From Undibacterium sp. (lineage in GTDB: Bacteria > Pseudomonadota > Gammaproteobacteria > Burkholderiales > Burkholderiaceae_D): DNA of 37,490 nt. Positions 9,704 to 17,009 of the stretch are shown in pieces; position 1 is the stretch's first letter, and every line of letters begins with the position of its first letter. The DNA is taken from the NCBI GenBank assembly GCA_025359635.1, contig JANYFV010000352.1:1-37490 (forward strand), given 5' to 3'. A program made the translations under genes and the position numbers. A model generated the notes under the pieces. It ran no database searches and was not told where the DNA came from. It saw only the letters and a program-made list of their open reading frames with translations.

Positions 9704-10173
9704 TTACTTTCTTCCTTACCCTCTGCCGCCTTACTGAACAGGAATTGACTGATCAGGTTTTCTAACACGACGGCAGACTGTGTCATTTTTATACGGTCAC
9801 CGGCAACTAAATTTGTGGCATCACCACCTGGCTCTAAACCGATGTACTGTTCACCCAACAAACCTGAGGTAAGTATTTTTACCGAGCTGTCTTTGGGAAA
9901 TTTATAGCGATTTTCCATTTTCAAAGTTACTGTGGCCTGATAAGTTTTATCATCAAAACGAATCTCGCCAACTCGCCCGACCACCACGCCGGCACTCTTC
10001 ACCGGCGCTTTTGGTTTCAAGCCACCGATATTATCAAAACGAGTAATCACCTCGTAAGTGCTATCAAAAGACAAGCTACTCATATTGCCCGCTTTCAGCG
10101 CTAAAAACAGCAAAGCGGCAGCGCCCAGCAAGACAAATAAACCAACCCAGACATCCAAAGTTTTACGGTGCAT
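9700..10173 (-). CDS. mlaD: Phospholipid transport MCE protein MlaD
   Basis: A 157-residue single-pass inner-membrane protein. TLDVWVGLFVLLGAAALLFLAL is the N-terminal transmembrane helix, and the MCE domain follows (YEVITRFDNIGGLKPKAPVKSAGVVVGRV, SSVKILTSGLLGEQYIGLEPG). MlaD forms the hexameric lipid-conducting ring on the MlaFEB transporter. The gene lies 56 bases after mlaE and overlaps mlaA by 4 bases. Length and domain order are typical for the family. Confidence 0.95.
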   Translation of the reverse strand: MHRKTLDVWVGLFVLLGAAALLFLALKAGNMSSLSFDSTYEVITRFDNIGGLKPKAPVKSAGVVVGRVGEIRFDDKTYQATVTLKMENRYKFPKDSSVKILTSGLLGEQYIGLEPGGDATNLVAGDRIKMTQSAVVLENLISQFLFSKAAEGKEESK

Positions 10174-10229
10174 ACATCATTTCCTAAATTTTGCGGACAG
10201 TAAGCGCTGCCCAACACATCAATTATTAA

Positions 10230-11012
10230 TTATTTATTAAACATCAAGGCAGTAAGAATAAAATCAAACAACCAGACCGACAAAGAAGCGATGACAACGG
10301 TACGGGTAGTCGCACGCGACACATCTTCAGGCGTCGGCTGTGCATGATAACCTTGGTACAGCGCGGTAAAAGTCACGATAATTCCGAACACGAAGCTTTT
10401 GATCACTCCATTCGCAATATCGTTCCATATATCGACACCATCTTGCATCTGCGACCAAAATGATCCTTCATCCACACCAATCATTTGCACGCCAACTAGG
10501 TAGCCCCCCATCACGCCGACCGCTGAAAACACTGTTGCCAGCACTGGCATCGCAATAATACCGGCCCAAAAGCGTGGTGCCAGTATGCGCTGAATTGGAT
10601 TCACCGCCATCATTTCCATGGCAGACAATTGCTCACCGGCTTTCATCAAACCGATTTCTGCCGTCAGCGAAGTACCTGCACGCCCTGCAAACAACAAGGC
10701 CGTCACAACCGGGCCCAATTCACGTGTCAAAGACAGGGCAACCAGCAAACCCAAGGCTTGTTCGGAGCCATATTTGTTCAGAGTGTAATAACCCTGTAAG
10801 CCAAGCACCATGCCCACAAACAAACCAGAGACGACAATGATGACGAGGGAGTAATTGCCAATAAAGTGGATCTGTTCAGAAATCAAACCTGGCCGACGCA
10901 TCGCCCCTGGCAACATCCTAATCAAATTAAAAAACCAGCGAGTGGCGGCACCGACGCTCTCGACTTGCTCACGCAGGAAACCGCCGATGGCACGTAAAAA
11001 GTTAGCGATCAT
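10230..11012 (-). CDS. mlaE: Phospholipid ABC transporter permease MlaE
   Basis: A 260-residue polytopic inner-membrane protein of the MlaE/YrbE permease family. Hydrophobic segments include YSLVIIVVSGLFVGMVLGLQGYYTL, FWAGIIAMPVLATVFSAVGVMGGYL and the C-terminal VVIASLSVWLFDFILTALMF. The conserved segment RELGPVVTALLFAGRAGTSLTAEIG with GEQLSAMEMMAVNP is diagnostic and includes the coupling helix toward MlaF. It overlaps mlaF by 4 bases (ATGA), so the two subunits are translationally coupled. Confidence 0.96.
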   Translation of the reverse strand: MIANFLRAIGGFLREQVESVGAATRWFFNLIRMLPGAMRRPGLISEQIHFIGNYSLVIIVVSGLFVGMVLGLQGYYTLNKYGSEQALGLLVALSLTRELGPVVTALLFAGRAGTSLTAEIGLMKAGEQLSAMEMMAVNPIQRILAPRFWAGIIAMPVLATVFSAVGVMGGYLVGVQMIGVDEGSFWSQMQDGVDIWNDIANGVIKSFVFGIIVTFTALYQGYHAQPTPEDVSRATTRTVVIASLSVWLFDFILTALMFNK

Positions 11013-11821
11013 GTGCGCGCCTCCAAGCCCAAATCATCGCCCAGATTGCGACCAGGATAATGGAAAGGCACAGGGCCGTCCGGTTCTGCATTGACGAATT
11101 GCTTCACGTAGGGGTCTTCCGAAACACGCATCTCAGCTGGCGTACCTTGTGCGACGATTTTTCCGGCAGACATAAAATACACAAAATCAGCGATCATGAA
11201 ACACTCGTGCACATCGTGTGAGACCAGGATAGAAGTTGAACCGAGTGCGTCATTGAGCTTGCGTATCAGATTTGCAGTGACGCCCATAGAAATTGGATCC
11301 AGACCAGCAAACGGTTCGTCATACATAATTAATTGAGGATCCAAGGCCACCGCTCTGGCGACCGCGACACGACGCGCCATACCACCTGAAATTTCCGCTG
11401 GCTTGAGATGCGCGGCGTTGCGCAGACCAACTGCATGCAGTTTGAGCAAAACTAAATCGCGGATCATGCTTTCGGGAAGTTGCGTGTGTTCGCGAATCGG
11501 AAACGCCACATTCTCAAAGACCGTCAGGTCTGTAAACAAAGCACCGAACTGAAACAGCATGCCCATCTTGCGGCGCAATTTATACAAATCATCAGTATCG
11601 AGTTTGTGCACCACGTTGCCATCGACAGTGACGGCACCTTGCTGAGGTTGAATCTGTCCACCAACCAAGCGTAACACCGTAGTTTTACCACAGCCAGAAC
11701 CGCCCATTACGGCAATCACTTTACCGCGTGGAAAATCCATGTGCAAGCCAGACAAAATAGTCCGGTCACCATAGCTAAATTGTAGATCACGAATTTCGAC
11801 GAGATTAGTCACAACTGGCAC
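11009..11821 (-). CDS. mlaF: Phospholipid ABC transporter ATP-binding protein MlaF
   Basis: A 270-residue ATPase of the Mla system. Walker A is MGGSGCGKTTVLRL, the Q-loop region is GMLFQFGALFTDLTVFENVAFP, the signature is ISGGMARRVAVARA, and Walker B is LIMYDEPFAGLDP, followed by the SHDVHECF H-loop. The C-terminal tail (PDGPVPFHYPGRNLGDDLGL) resembles the extension that in MlaF-type ATPases reaches the neighbouring subunit. It is the first gene of the mla-to-his block, with an AT-rich leader upstream. Confidence 0.96.
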   Translation of the reverse strand: MPVVTNLVEIRDLQFSYGDRTILSGLHMDFPRGKVIAVMGGSGCGKTTVLRLVGGQIQPQQGAVTVDGNVVHKLDTDDLYKLRRKMGMLFQFGALFTDLTVFENVAFPIREHTQLPESMIRDLVLLKLHAVGLRNAAHLKPAEISGGMARRVAVARAVALDPQLIMYDEPFAGLDPISMGVTANLIRKLNDALGSTSILVSHDVHECFMIADFVYFMSAGKIVAQGTPAEMRVSEDPYVKQFVNAEPDGPVPFHYPGRNLGDDLGLEART

Positions 11822-12064
11822 TTTTGATGGAAAACCAAGATTGTAATCCAGATCAGGGAATCAGGTTTGTATCGGATTGTGCAAAAAATGTAACGGAAAT
11901 TTAAATATTCTGAAATTTTCAAAAATACAAAATAAAAGCAAGCTTAAAATTTAATTTAAGAATTTAATTCTGTTTAACGATTGCAAATTTATGAAAATAA
12001 ATGAACTTCGAGTCAGATATATTTTATATTGCAATTTAATTACGATTAACTTGCAACGATATTG
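11822..12064. promoter_or_regulatory. AT-rich intergenic leader upstream of mlaF
   Basis: About 240 bases without a gene and strongly AT-rich, including runs such as TTAAAATTTAATTTAAG and the short palindrome AGAATTTAATTCT. As the only sizeable gap before the 11.8-kb minus-strand block, it probably carries the mla promoter. I could not assign -35/-10 boxes with confidence because many AT-rich hexamers compete. Confidence 0.45.
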
Positions 12065-12102
12065 AAAAAAGCCAATGGCCTGAACTTCACCATTGGCTTT
12101 TT
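12065..12102 (-). terminator. Intrinsic terminator after the thiolase gene
   Basis: GCCAATGG and CCATTGGC form an 8-bp stem, extended by flanking A and T runs, around an 11-base loop. Read on the minus strand it ends in TTTTTT and lies about 20 bases after the thiolase stop. The A-tract on the other side gives it a bidirectional look, though no plus-strand gene ends here. Confidence 0.85.
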
Positions 12103-12119
12103 ATCTACCACAGAAAAAA

Positions 12120-13301
12120 TCAAAGACGTTCAAAAATCACTGCGATCCCTTGGCCTCCACCGATACACATCGTCGCCAGTGCGTATTTACCGCCAGTGCG
12201 ATGCAATTCATAAATTGCCTTGGTGGCGATAAAGGCACCGGAGCAACCGACAGGATGACCGAGAGCAATGGCCCCACCGTTCGGGTTGGTCTTGGCCGGG
12301 TCAAGGCCAAGAGCCTTATTCACAGCGATGGCTTGTGCCGCAAAAGCTTCATTGGCTTCGATGACGTCAATCTGATCCAAAGTTAATCCGGCTTTTTTGA
12401 GCGCTAACTTAGTTGCCGGGATCGGACCTTCACCCATGATTTCGTTCGGCACGCCAGAAACTGCATAAGACACGATGCGTGCCATCGGTTTCTGCCCCGC
12501 CTTGGCGGCGACATCAGCGGCAGCCAGCACGAAAAAGGCAGCACCATCGTTGATACCGGAAGCATTACCCGCGGTGACAGTGCCATCTTTCTTGAAGGCC
12601 GGTTTCATCTTGGCCAGCGATTCCATCGTGGTGTTGGCTTTGCCATGTTCATCCACTTCAAAAACCACTTCACCTTTACGCGTTTGCTGAACCACAGGCA
12701 CGATCTGTGACTTGAAGCGTCCTTCGGCAATCGCAACTGCGGCACGGCGTTGCGATTCAACTGCGAACGCATCTTGCTCTTCGCGCGAGATGTTCCATTT
12801 AGTCGCCAGGTTTTCTGCCGTGATGCCCATGTGACCCACGCCAAACGGATCGGTCAGCACCGCGACCATCATGTCGATCGCCTTGGCATCACCCATACGT
12901 GCGCCGGAACGTAATGCCGGCATCATGTAAGAGCCGCGCGACATGACTTCAACGCCGCCGCCGATACCATAATCAAAATCACCGAGCATGATGTTTTGCG
13001 CTGCAGTCACGATACCTTGCAAGCCAGATGAACATAAACGGCTTACCTGCATGGCGATAGAATCCATCGGCAAACCGGCCTGGATAGAAGCCACGCGCGA
13101 GACATAGGCGTAACGCGAATCAGTAGGGATGCAGGTACCGACCACGGCATTGCCAATCAATTGCGCATCGACACCGGAACGGGCGATGGCTTCCTTCATC
13201 ACGATACCTGCCAGCTCGGCCGGTTCCATGCTGGATAAGGAACCGCCAAATGCGCCAATTGCGGAACGAACTGCGCTTAGGACAACAACATCTTTGCTCA
13301 T
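12120..13301 (-). CDS. Acetyl-CoA C-acyltransferase (beta-ketothiolase, BktB/PhaA-like)
   Basis: A 393-residue thiolase that condenses or cleaves acyl-CoA and acetyl-CoA. The catalytic triad is visible: Cys90 in VSRLCSSGLQ, His349 in ALGHPVGC and Cys379 in MCIGGGQGIA. GVTAGNASGINDGAA-type and EANEAFAAQA segments are also present. Overall it resembles the BktB/PhaA group, which feeds polyhydroxyalkanoate synthesis or beta-oxidation in Burkholderiales. One variation is that the usual GHPIGATG-type loop reads GHPVGCSG here. AGGAG precedes the ATG, and a terminator follows. It stands alone, with no phaB or phaC next to it, so the pathway cannot be fixed. Confidence 0.93.
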   Translation of the reverse strand: MSKDVVVLSAVRSAIGAFGGSLSSMEPAELAGIVMKEAIARSGVDAQLIGNAVVGTCIPTDSRYAYVSRVASIQAGLPMDSIAMQVSRLCSSGLQGIVTAAQNIMLGDFDYGIGGGVEVMSRGSYMMPALRSGARMGDAKAIDMMVAVLTDPFGVGHMGITAENLATKWNISREEQDAFAVESQRRAAVAIAEGRFKSQIVPVVQQTRKGEVVFEVDEHGKANTTMESLAKMKPAFKKDGTVTAGNASGINDGAAFFVLAAADVAAKAGQKPMARIVSYAVSGVPNEIMGEGPIPATKLALKKAGLTLDQIDVIEANEAFAAQAIAVNKALGLDPAKTNPNGGAIALGHPVGCSGAFIATKAIYELHRTGGKYALATMCIGGGQGIAVIFERL

Positions 13302-13572
13302 ATAAAAACTCCTATAAATAATTGTTCAAGCAACCGCAAATGTGGCGAGTTATAACAACAAATCTAAAACGCCAATCTGTGTAAAATAAATCCCATAGCA
13401 TTTTACGTGAATTCAAAGGCAAATTCATGTAGCGATGAATAGATCAGAAAAACAGATCGGGAACGAAGCAAGGTAGCCCGAATTGAGCAAACTGTAGAAA
13501 AACTTAACGCTGAACTATCAATCGACAGTCCAGCACAATGGAAAATAGTCTCCCGCTTAATTCACGCGATAT
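13302..13572. other. Intergenic spacer between the luxC-like gene and the thiolase
   Basis: About 270 bases without an open frame I can support. The part next to the thiolase is AT-rich and should hold its promoter, with AGGAG just before the start. The part after the luxC-like stop shows no convincing hairpin with a T-tract, so I see no terminator for the luxE-luxC pair. Confidence 0.4.
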
Positions 13573-14874
13573 CTAGTTCGCCATCATGCTGACTAATTGC
13601 GCCAAGTCGTAACTCCCGTCATGCGGTTCTACAGAAGAGGCTAATGCCATCTCACCAAATGAACATAATCTGGTAACGCCGAGAATTCTGGCCATACTAA
13701 GCAATTGGGCGCGTTCGCTCTCTGACGCACCATAGGCCATCGTTTGCATCCAATATTTTTCATCCTTCAGTCCTTGAAGGATAGTGGAAAAATCTGAAAA
13801 TTTTACAATATGTAAAAAGCGACAAAGAGGCGATGGAATCAAACCAGACTTCCAATTTGTCCACAAAGCCATCGACCAAGAATTTTCCACAGGACAAACG
13901 AGCCTGACTCCATCAGAAATAATACCTTCTGCCTTAATTAACTCTCTGGCACTTAAAATATCCACATAATCGTCAGTGGTTCTGACTGGTGGTGCATCAT
14001 CGTAGACTGCCTGAAACGTCAGTTTCAAGCAGTCCAAAAACATCTGTAATTGTTCTGCCGGAATTTTGTCTTCTATAAATAAGGCTTGTAAGCTATTGCA
14101 TGCCTTTTGATCCCACATACTGACATCCATAACAATGTTCTTGCAGAGCACTTCTAATTTAACGCCTTGTAATCCCGCTTTGGTCAATACACCTATGCCA
14201 TATTTAGGGCCGTGACTCAATACCTGAGCGGAATATCCCAAATCCGTTTTCCAGCTCATTACTGCATCAACACCACCCCAAACAATAATACGATCAACAT
14301 TCGCTTTAAACAGCGCCTCGATGTCCTTTTCGCCACCCTTCCACCAAAAAGCGGCAAGTCGCGAGACCAAGATTTTTTCCTCATCGGCAGAAAACAGACT
14401 ATCAATAAAAATCCCCGGTATACCTCCGTCCGGACTAGAAAATTTATAAAAATTTACATTGCCGCTTAATAGACCATCAACCAGCCCATCTAATCCAGCC
14501 ACCAAAGTGTTGGTCGCACCAATATGTAAAACGATACCGACTGGAGCGGCACTTCTATTACCAATGGCATTTCGCCATCTTTGCTCTAACGCTTCTTTTG
14601 AAAAGAATTTGGCGATTTCGTTAAAAAACAATTCGATAGAACTTGATACGATGCCCGCGTTGACAAGATGAGACTGAATCAGCTCATTGGCAGGGCTCTT
14701 GACATCCATCCAATTGGCACCAAGTCTGGCCAGAATTGCGATAATTTTTTCTAAAGGCGGTGGAGTAATCAAAGTGGCTCGTTTGCCGGTATCAATTAAG
14801 GTATTGAGATCGGTTGCATTAATGGGCGCCGCGCGCTCGATGATATGTCCAAATTGAAACGTCTTATTTAACAT
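13573..14874 (-). CDS. LuxC-like acyl-CoA (fatty acyl) reductase
   Basis: A 433-residue protein of the LuxC acyl-CoA reductase family (aldehyde-dehydrogenase superfamily). I start it at the ATG at 14874, five codons inside the track ORF, because GGGAG lies just before it. PVGIVLHIGATNTLVAGLDGL is the nucleotide-binding region. SMWDQKACNSLQALF holds the expected catalytic cysteine (Cys259), matching the WDQxAC motif of LuxC. In luminous bacteria LuxC reduces activated fatty acids to aldehydes with NADPH. It overlaps the luxE-like gene by 11 bases. No luxA, luxB or luxD is present, so it is not a luciferase operon. The codons are AT-rich compared with the flanking housekeeping genes. Confidence 0.85.
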   Translation of the reverse strand: MLNKTFQFGHIIERAAPINATDLNTLIDTGKRATLITPPPLEKIIAILARLGANWMDVKSPANELIQSHLVNAGIVSSSIELFFNEIAKFFSKEALEQRWRNAIGNRSAAPVGIVLHIGATNTLVAGLDGLVDGLLSGNVNFYKFSSPDGGIPGIFIDSLFSADEEKILVSRLAAFWWKGGEKDIEALFKANVDRIIVWGGVDAVMSWKTDLGYSAQVLSHGPKYGIGVLTKAGLQGVKLEVLCKNIVMDVSMWDQKACNSLQALFIEDKIPAEQLQMFLDCLKLTFQAVYDDAPPVRTTDDYVDILSARELIKAEGIISDGVRLVCPVENSWSMALWTNWKSGLIPSPLCRFLHIVKFSDFSTILQGLKDEKYWMQTMAYGASESERAQLLSMARILGVTRLCSFGEMALASSVEPHDGSYDLAQLVSMMAN

Positions 14875-16063
14875 GACCGCTCCCGGCAATATATTGTTCT
14901 GCGTTCAATGCGCAGGTCATCGGTTTTTTTGACCCCCCGCGTCCGTCAATTCTCAGGAAATCGCTGGCTCGTCCACATTCACAATTTTTTTCCAGACAAC
15001 CAAGATCGGAAGTCAGCAAGGACCCCGAAGGGTAACTTTGCAGAACAGGAGAAAAAAGTTGAACCAAGCCGGTTTCACCATAAGGCAAAACCTTCATCGT
15101 CTTGACATCGCGAATCACGACATGTGCCAAAGCAGATACATGGAGTTTATTTTTCTCGCACGCGACATAGAGCACCGGGTGCTCAACTAAAGAATAAGAG
15201 TCGCGCACGGAGGACGCCTGAATATTACTGAACTCGCTAAGAAAGGCATACAGATTAAAATCCTCGCCGTAAGAACGAGCGAATTCCTTCCAGCCACCAC
15301 CGCTCAAGATAAAGCTATTTTCCGGACAAATTAACTTGCCATATTTCTCATGATAGGCCGTCACTATTTCACAAACATAATGAAGAAATCCCAGTATTCT
15401 GATCGGAATACCTGCCTGTACATATTCTCTTAGTTGCTCAACAGATTCATCTTTCAAAAATACCGTCTTGCCACTTTCAGTCAGATCTAGCGCATAAAAA
15501 GCACTTCGCCGCGGAGTCAGATGTGACACTACCTGATCTGTGCCTGCAGTACCGGCGCCATTCGATGCCTCTGGGCTGTATCCAGCAAAAAGATAATTTG
15601 CTTCCTGCGCACTTGCCAGTCCCAAATCACTGTAGACCTTAAAAATACCAGAGACAATACGCACCAGTGAAACTTCATCTATCGATATGTTCGCTCGTTG
15701 CCCCGTGGTGCCAGACGATGTCACTGTTAGCGCATGTTGTTCATCGGCCGAGCTACTAAAATTATACTTTTTCAGTACTGCCGATGTGATGTAAGGAATG
15801 TGGGAAATATCGTCGAAATGCTGTAAAGACTCAACATCGAATCCAGATAAAGTCATCAGATCTTTATAAAAAGCATAATTTTTTTGTTGTCCCAGTATTG
15901 TTTCACGCATTGCGATAAGAAATGCGTCTTTCCAGGCATCGTCTTTATTCGCACTATCACAGTGGTATAGTCGATCCACGGGATTCGAAATGTTCTGACA
16001 TTGAAGATGTACTTTTGCAAGTAACAACTCCGGTGAAGAAATAAGATTATTTAGCTCGTCCAA
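14864..16063 (-). CDS. LuxE-like acyl-protein synthetase / PaaK-type adenylating enzyme
   Basis: A 399-residue member of the LuxE acyl-protein synthetase group in the acyl-adenylate superfamily. I start it at the TTG at 16063, where AAGGAG lies six bases upstream; the track's TTG seven codons earlier has no ribosome site. TVTSSGTTGQRANISID is the nucleotide-binding loop, FLSEFSN and ILSGGGWKEF resemble LuxE core segments, and CECGRASDFLRIDGRGG is the CxCGR...GR signature shared with PaaK-type enzymes. The known role of the family is ATP-dependent activation of a fatty or other carboxylic acid and hand-over to LuxC. It overlaps the luxC-like gene by 11 bases, strong support for a working pair. 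The substrate is unknown. Confidence 0.83.
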   Translation of the reverse strand: MDELNNLISSPELLLAKVHLQCQNISNPVDRLYHCDSANKDDAWKDAFLIAMRETILGQQKNYAFYKDLMTLSGFDVESLQHFDDISHIPYITSAVLKKYNFSSSADEQHALTVTSSGTTGQRANISIDEVSLVRIVSGIFKVYSDLGLASAQEANYLFAGYSPEASNGAGTAGTDQVVSHLTPRRSAFYALDLTESGKTVFLKDESVEQLREYVQAGIPIRILGFLHYVCEIVTAYHEKYGKLICPENSFILSGGGWKEFARSYGEDFNLYAFLSEFSNIQASSVRDSYSLVEHPVLYVACEKNKLHVSALAHVVIRDVKTMKVLPYGETGLVQLFSPVLQSYPSGSLLTSDLGCLEKNCECGRASDFLRIDGRGGSKKPMTCALNAEQYIAGSGHVK

Positions 16064-16132
16064 GTTCGTCTCCTTATTGAACAATATTTATGCTGCTCAT
16101 TTTTAAATGAACAGAATCAATTTACATACAAC

Positions 16133-16462
16133 TTAATGTGCTGCGATTTTTGTGTAGATATTGAGTATGATCACACCAGCGACGATCAGAGAAATACCTA
16201 TCACAGATGGAATATCTAAACTCTGTTTATAAAACACCCATCCCGCCAGCGAAACCAAGACCACACCAACACCAGACCAGATCGCATAAGTAACGCCTAC
16301 CGGTATGACCTTCAAGGTAAGGGATAAACAGTAAAAAGCAACCGAATAGCCTATCACCACCAACAAGGAAGGAACAAGGCGGGTAAAACCTTCAGAAGCC
16401 TTGAGTGCAGAAGTGGCAATCACTTCGCCAACGATTGCAATACCAAGAATTAGCCAATTCAA
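16133..16462 (-). CDS. Small multidrug resistance (EmrE-like) exporter
   Basis: A 109-residue SMR-family protein with four transmembrane helices. [21 protein letters not shown] holds the essential proton/substrate glutamate (Glu13, equivalent to EmrE Glu14), and [18 protein letters not shown] matches the EmrE/QacE helix 3. The resemblance is closer to EmrE-type drug exporters than to SugE/Gdx guanidinium exporters. The start is TTG with AAAGGA seven bases upstream. It lies 70 bases before the luxE-like start on the same strand, so it may export a product of that pair; this is inference. Confidence 0.92.
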   Translation of the reverse strand: MNWLILGIAIVGEVIATSALKASEGFTRLVPSLLVVIGYSVAFYCLSLTLKVIPVGVTYAIWSGVGVVLVSLAGWVFYKQSLDIPSVIGISLIVAGVIILNIYTKIAAH

Positions 16463-16609
16463 TTTTCTATCCTTTAATAGTAAGTCAAAACACGAGTCAC
16501 CATAGTCATATTGATATCCTGCACTTTTCTATCCGTTACAGCAATCTAAATTTTTGCAACAAATAAAAAGTCTTTATCCCAAGAAATCTTATCCTATGAA
16601 TCGAAAATA

Positions 16610-16949
16610 TTAAAGTGATAAATTGACGGAAATATTAAGCAGCTTGCAGTGGCCAAATTCAGGACGCAACTCAGGAAACATGTCTCTCTGGACTGCGAAG
16701 TCAATCGAGATATTTTTAGATGAATTGATGCCGATACCTAAGGTCTTCCCAGTAAATCCACGAAAATCGTGGGAAGCGCCGGCTCGCCCAAATAACCACG
16801 GAAAAAACTGATGTTCAATCCCGACAAACAATGTCTTGCTCGACATCCTTGATCCTGGATTGTGAAAGCTACCCTGCAGATAATCAAGTTGATGATTCTG
16901 AATCTTGGCGATCTCAATGAAAATCTGGGTTAAATAATTGGTGCAGATT
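16610..16949 (-). pseudogene. 5'-truncated outer-membrane beta-barrel protein fragment
   Basis: The track shows a 78-residue ORF, but the same frame stays open upstream with no stop or good start, reading TQIFIEIAKIQ, LDYLQGSFHNPGSR and then MSSKTLFVGIEHQFF. It shows alternating beta strands (LFGRAGASHDF, TLGIGINSSKNISIDFAVQ) and ends LLNISVNLSL, like the last strand of an outer-membrane beta-barrel. Translation upstream runs straight into the acylase terminator at 16950-16980, so the N-terminal part of the original gene is missing. I read it as the leftover 3' end of a barrel protein gene. The exact family (PorV- or TraF-like) is uncertain. Confidence 0.5.
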
Positions 16950-16980
16950 AAAAAATGCCGGATGCATCAAGCATCCGGCA
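16950..16980 (-). terminator. Intrinsic terminator after the acylase gene
   Basis: TGCCGGATGC and GCATCCGGCA form a perfect 10-bp stem with a 5-base loop. On the minus strand it is followed by a T-run and lies about 30 bases after the acylase stop, separating the acylase transcript from the SMR/luxE/luxC genes. Confidence 0.93.
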
Positions 16981-17009
16981 TAGTTATGTTTTGAGTGAAA
17001 TTTTCTTAT

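Noticed and set aside
13573-16063. Bacterial luciferase (lux) operon
   Set aside because: Only the LuxC- and LuxE-like reductase parts are present; no luxA, luxB or luxD gene exists in the window.
16463-16609. Possible guanidine riboswitch upstream of the SMR gene
   Set aside because: Only one ACGG string is present and it is not in a hairpin loop; the protein is EmrE-like rather than SugE/Gdx-like.
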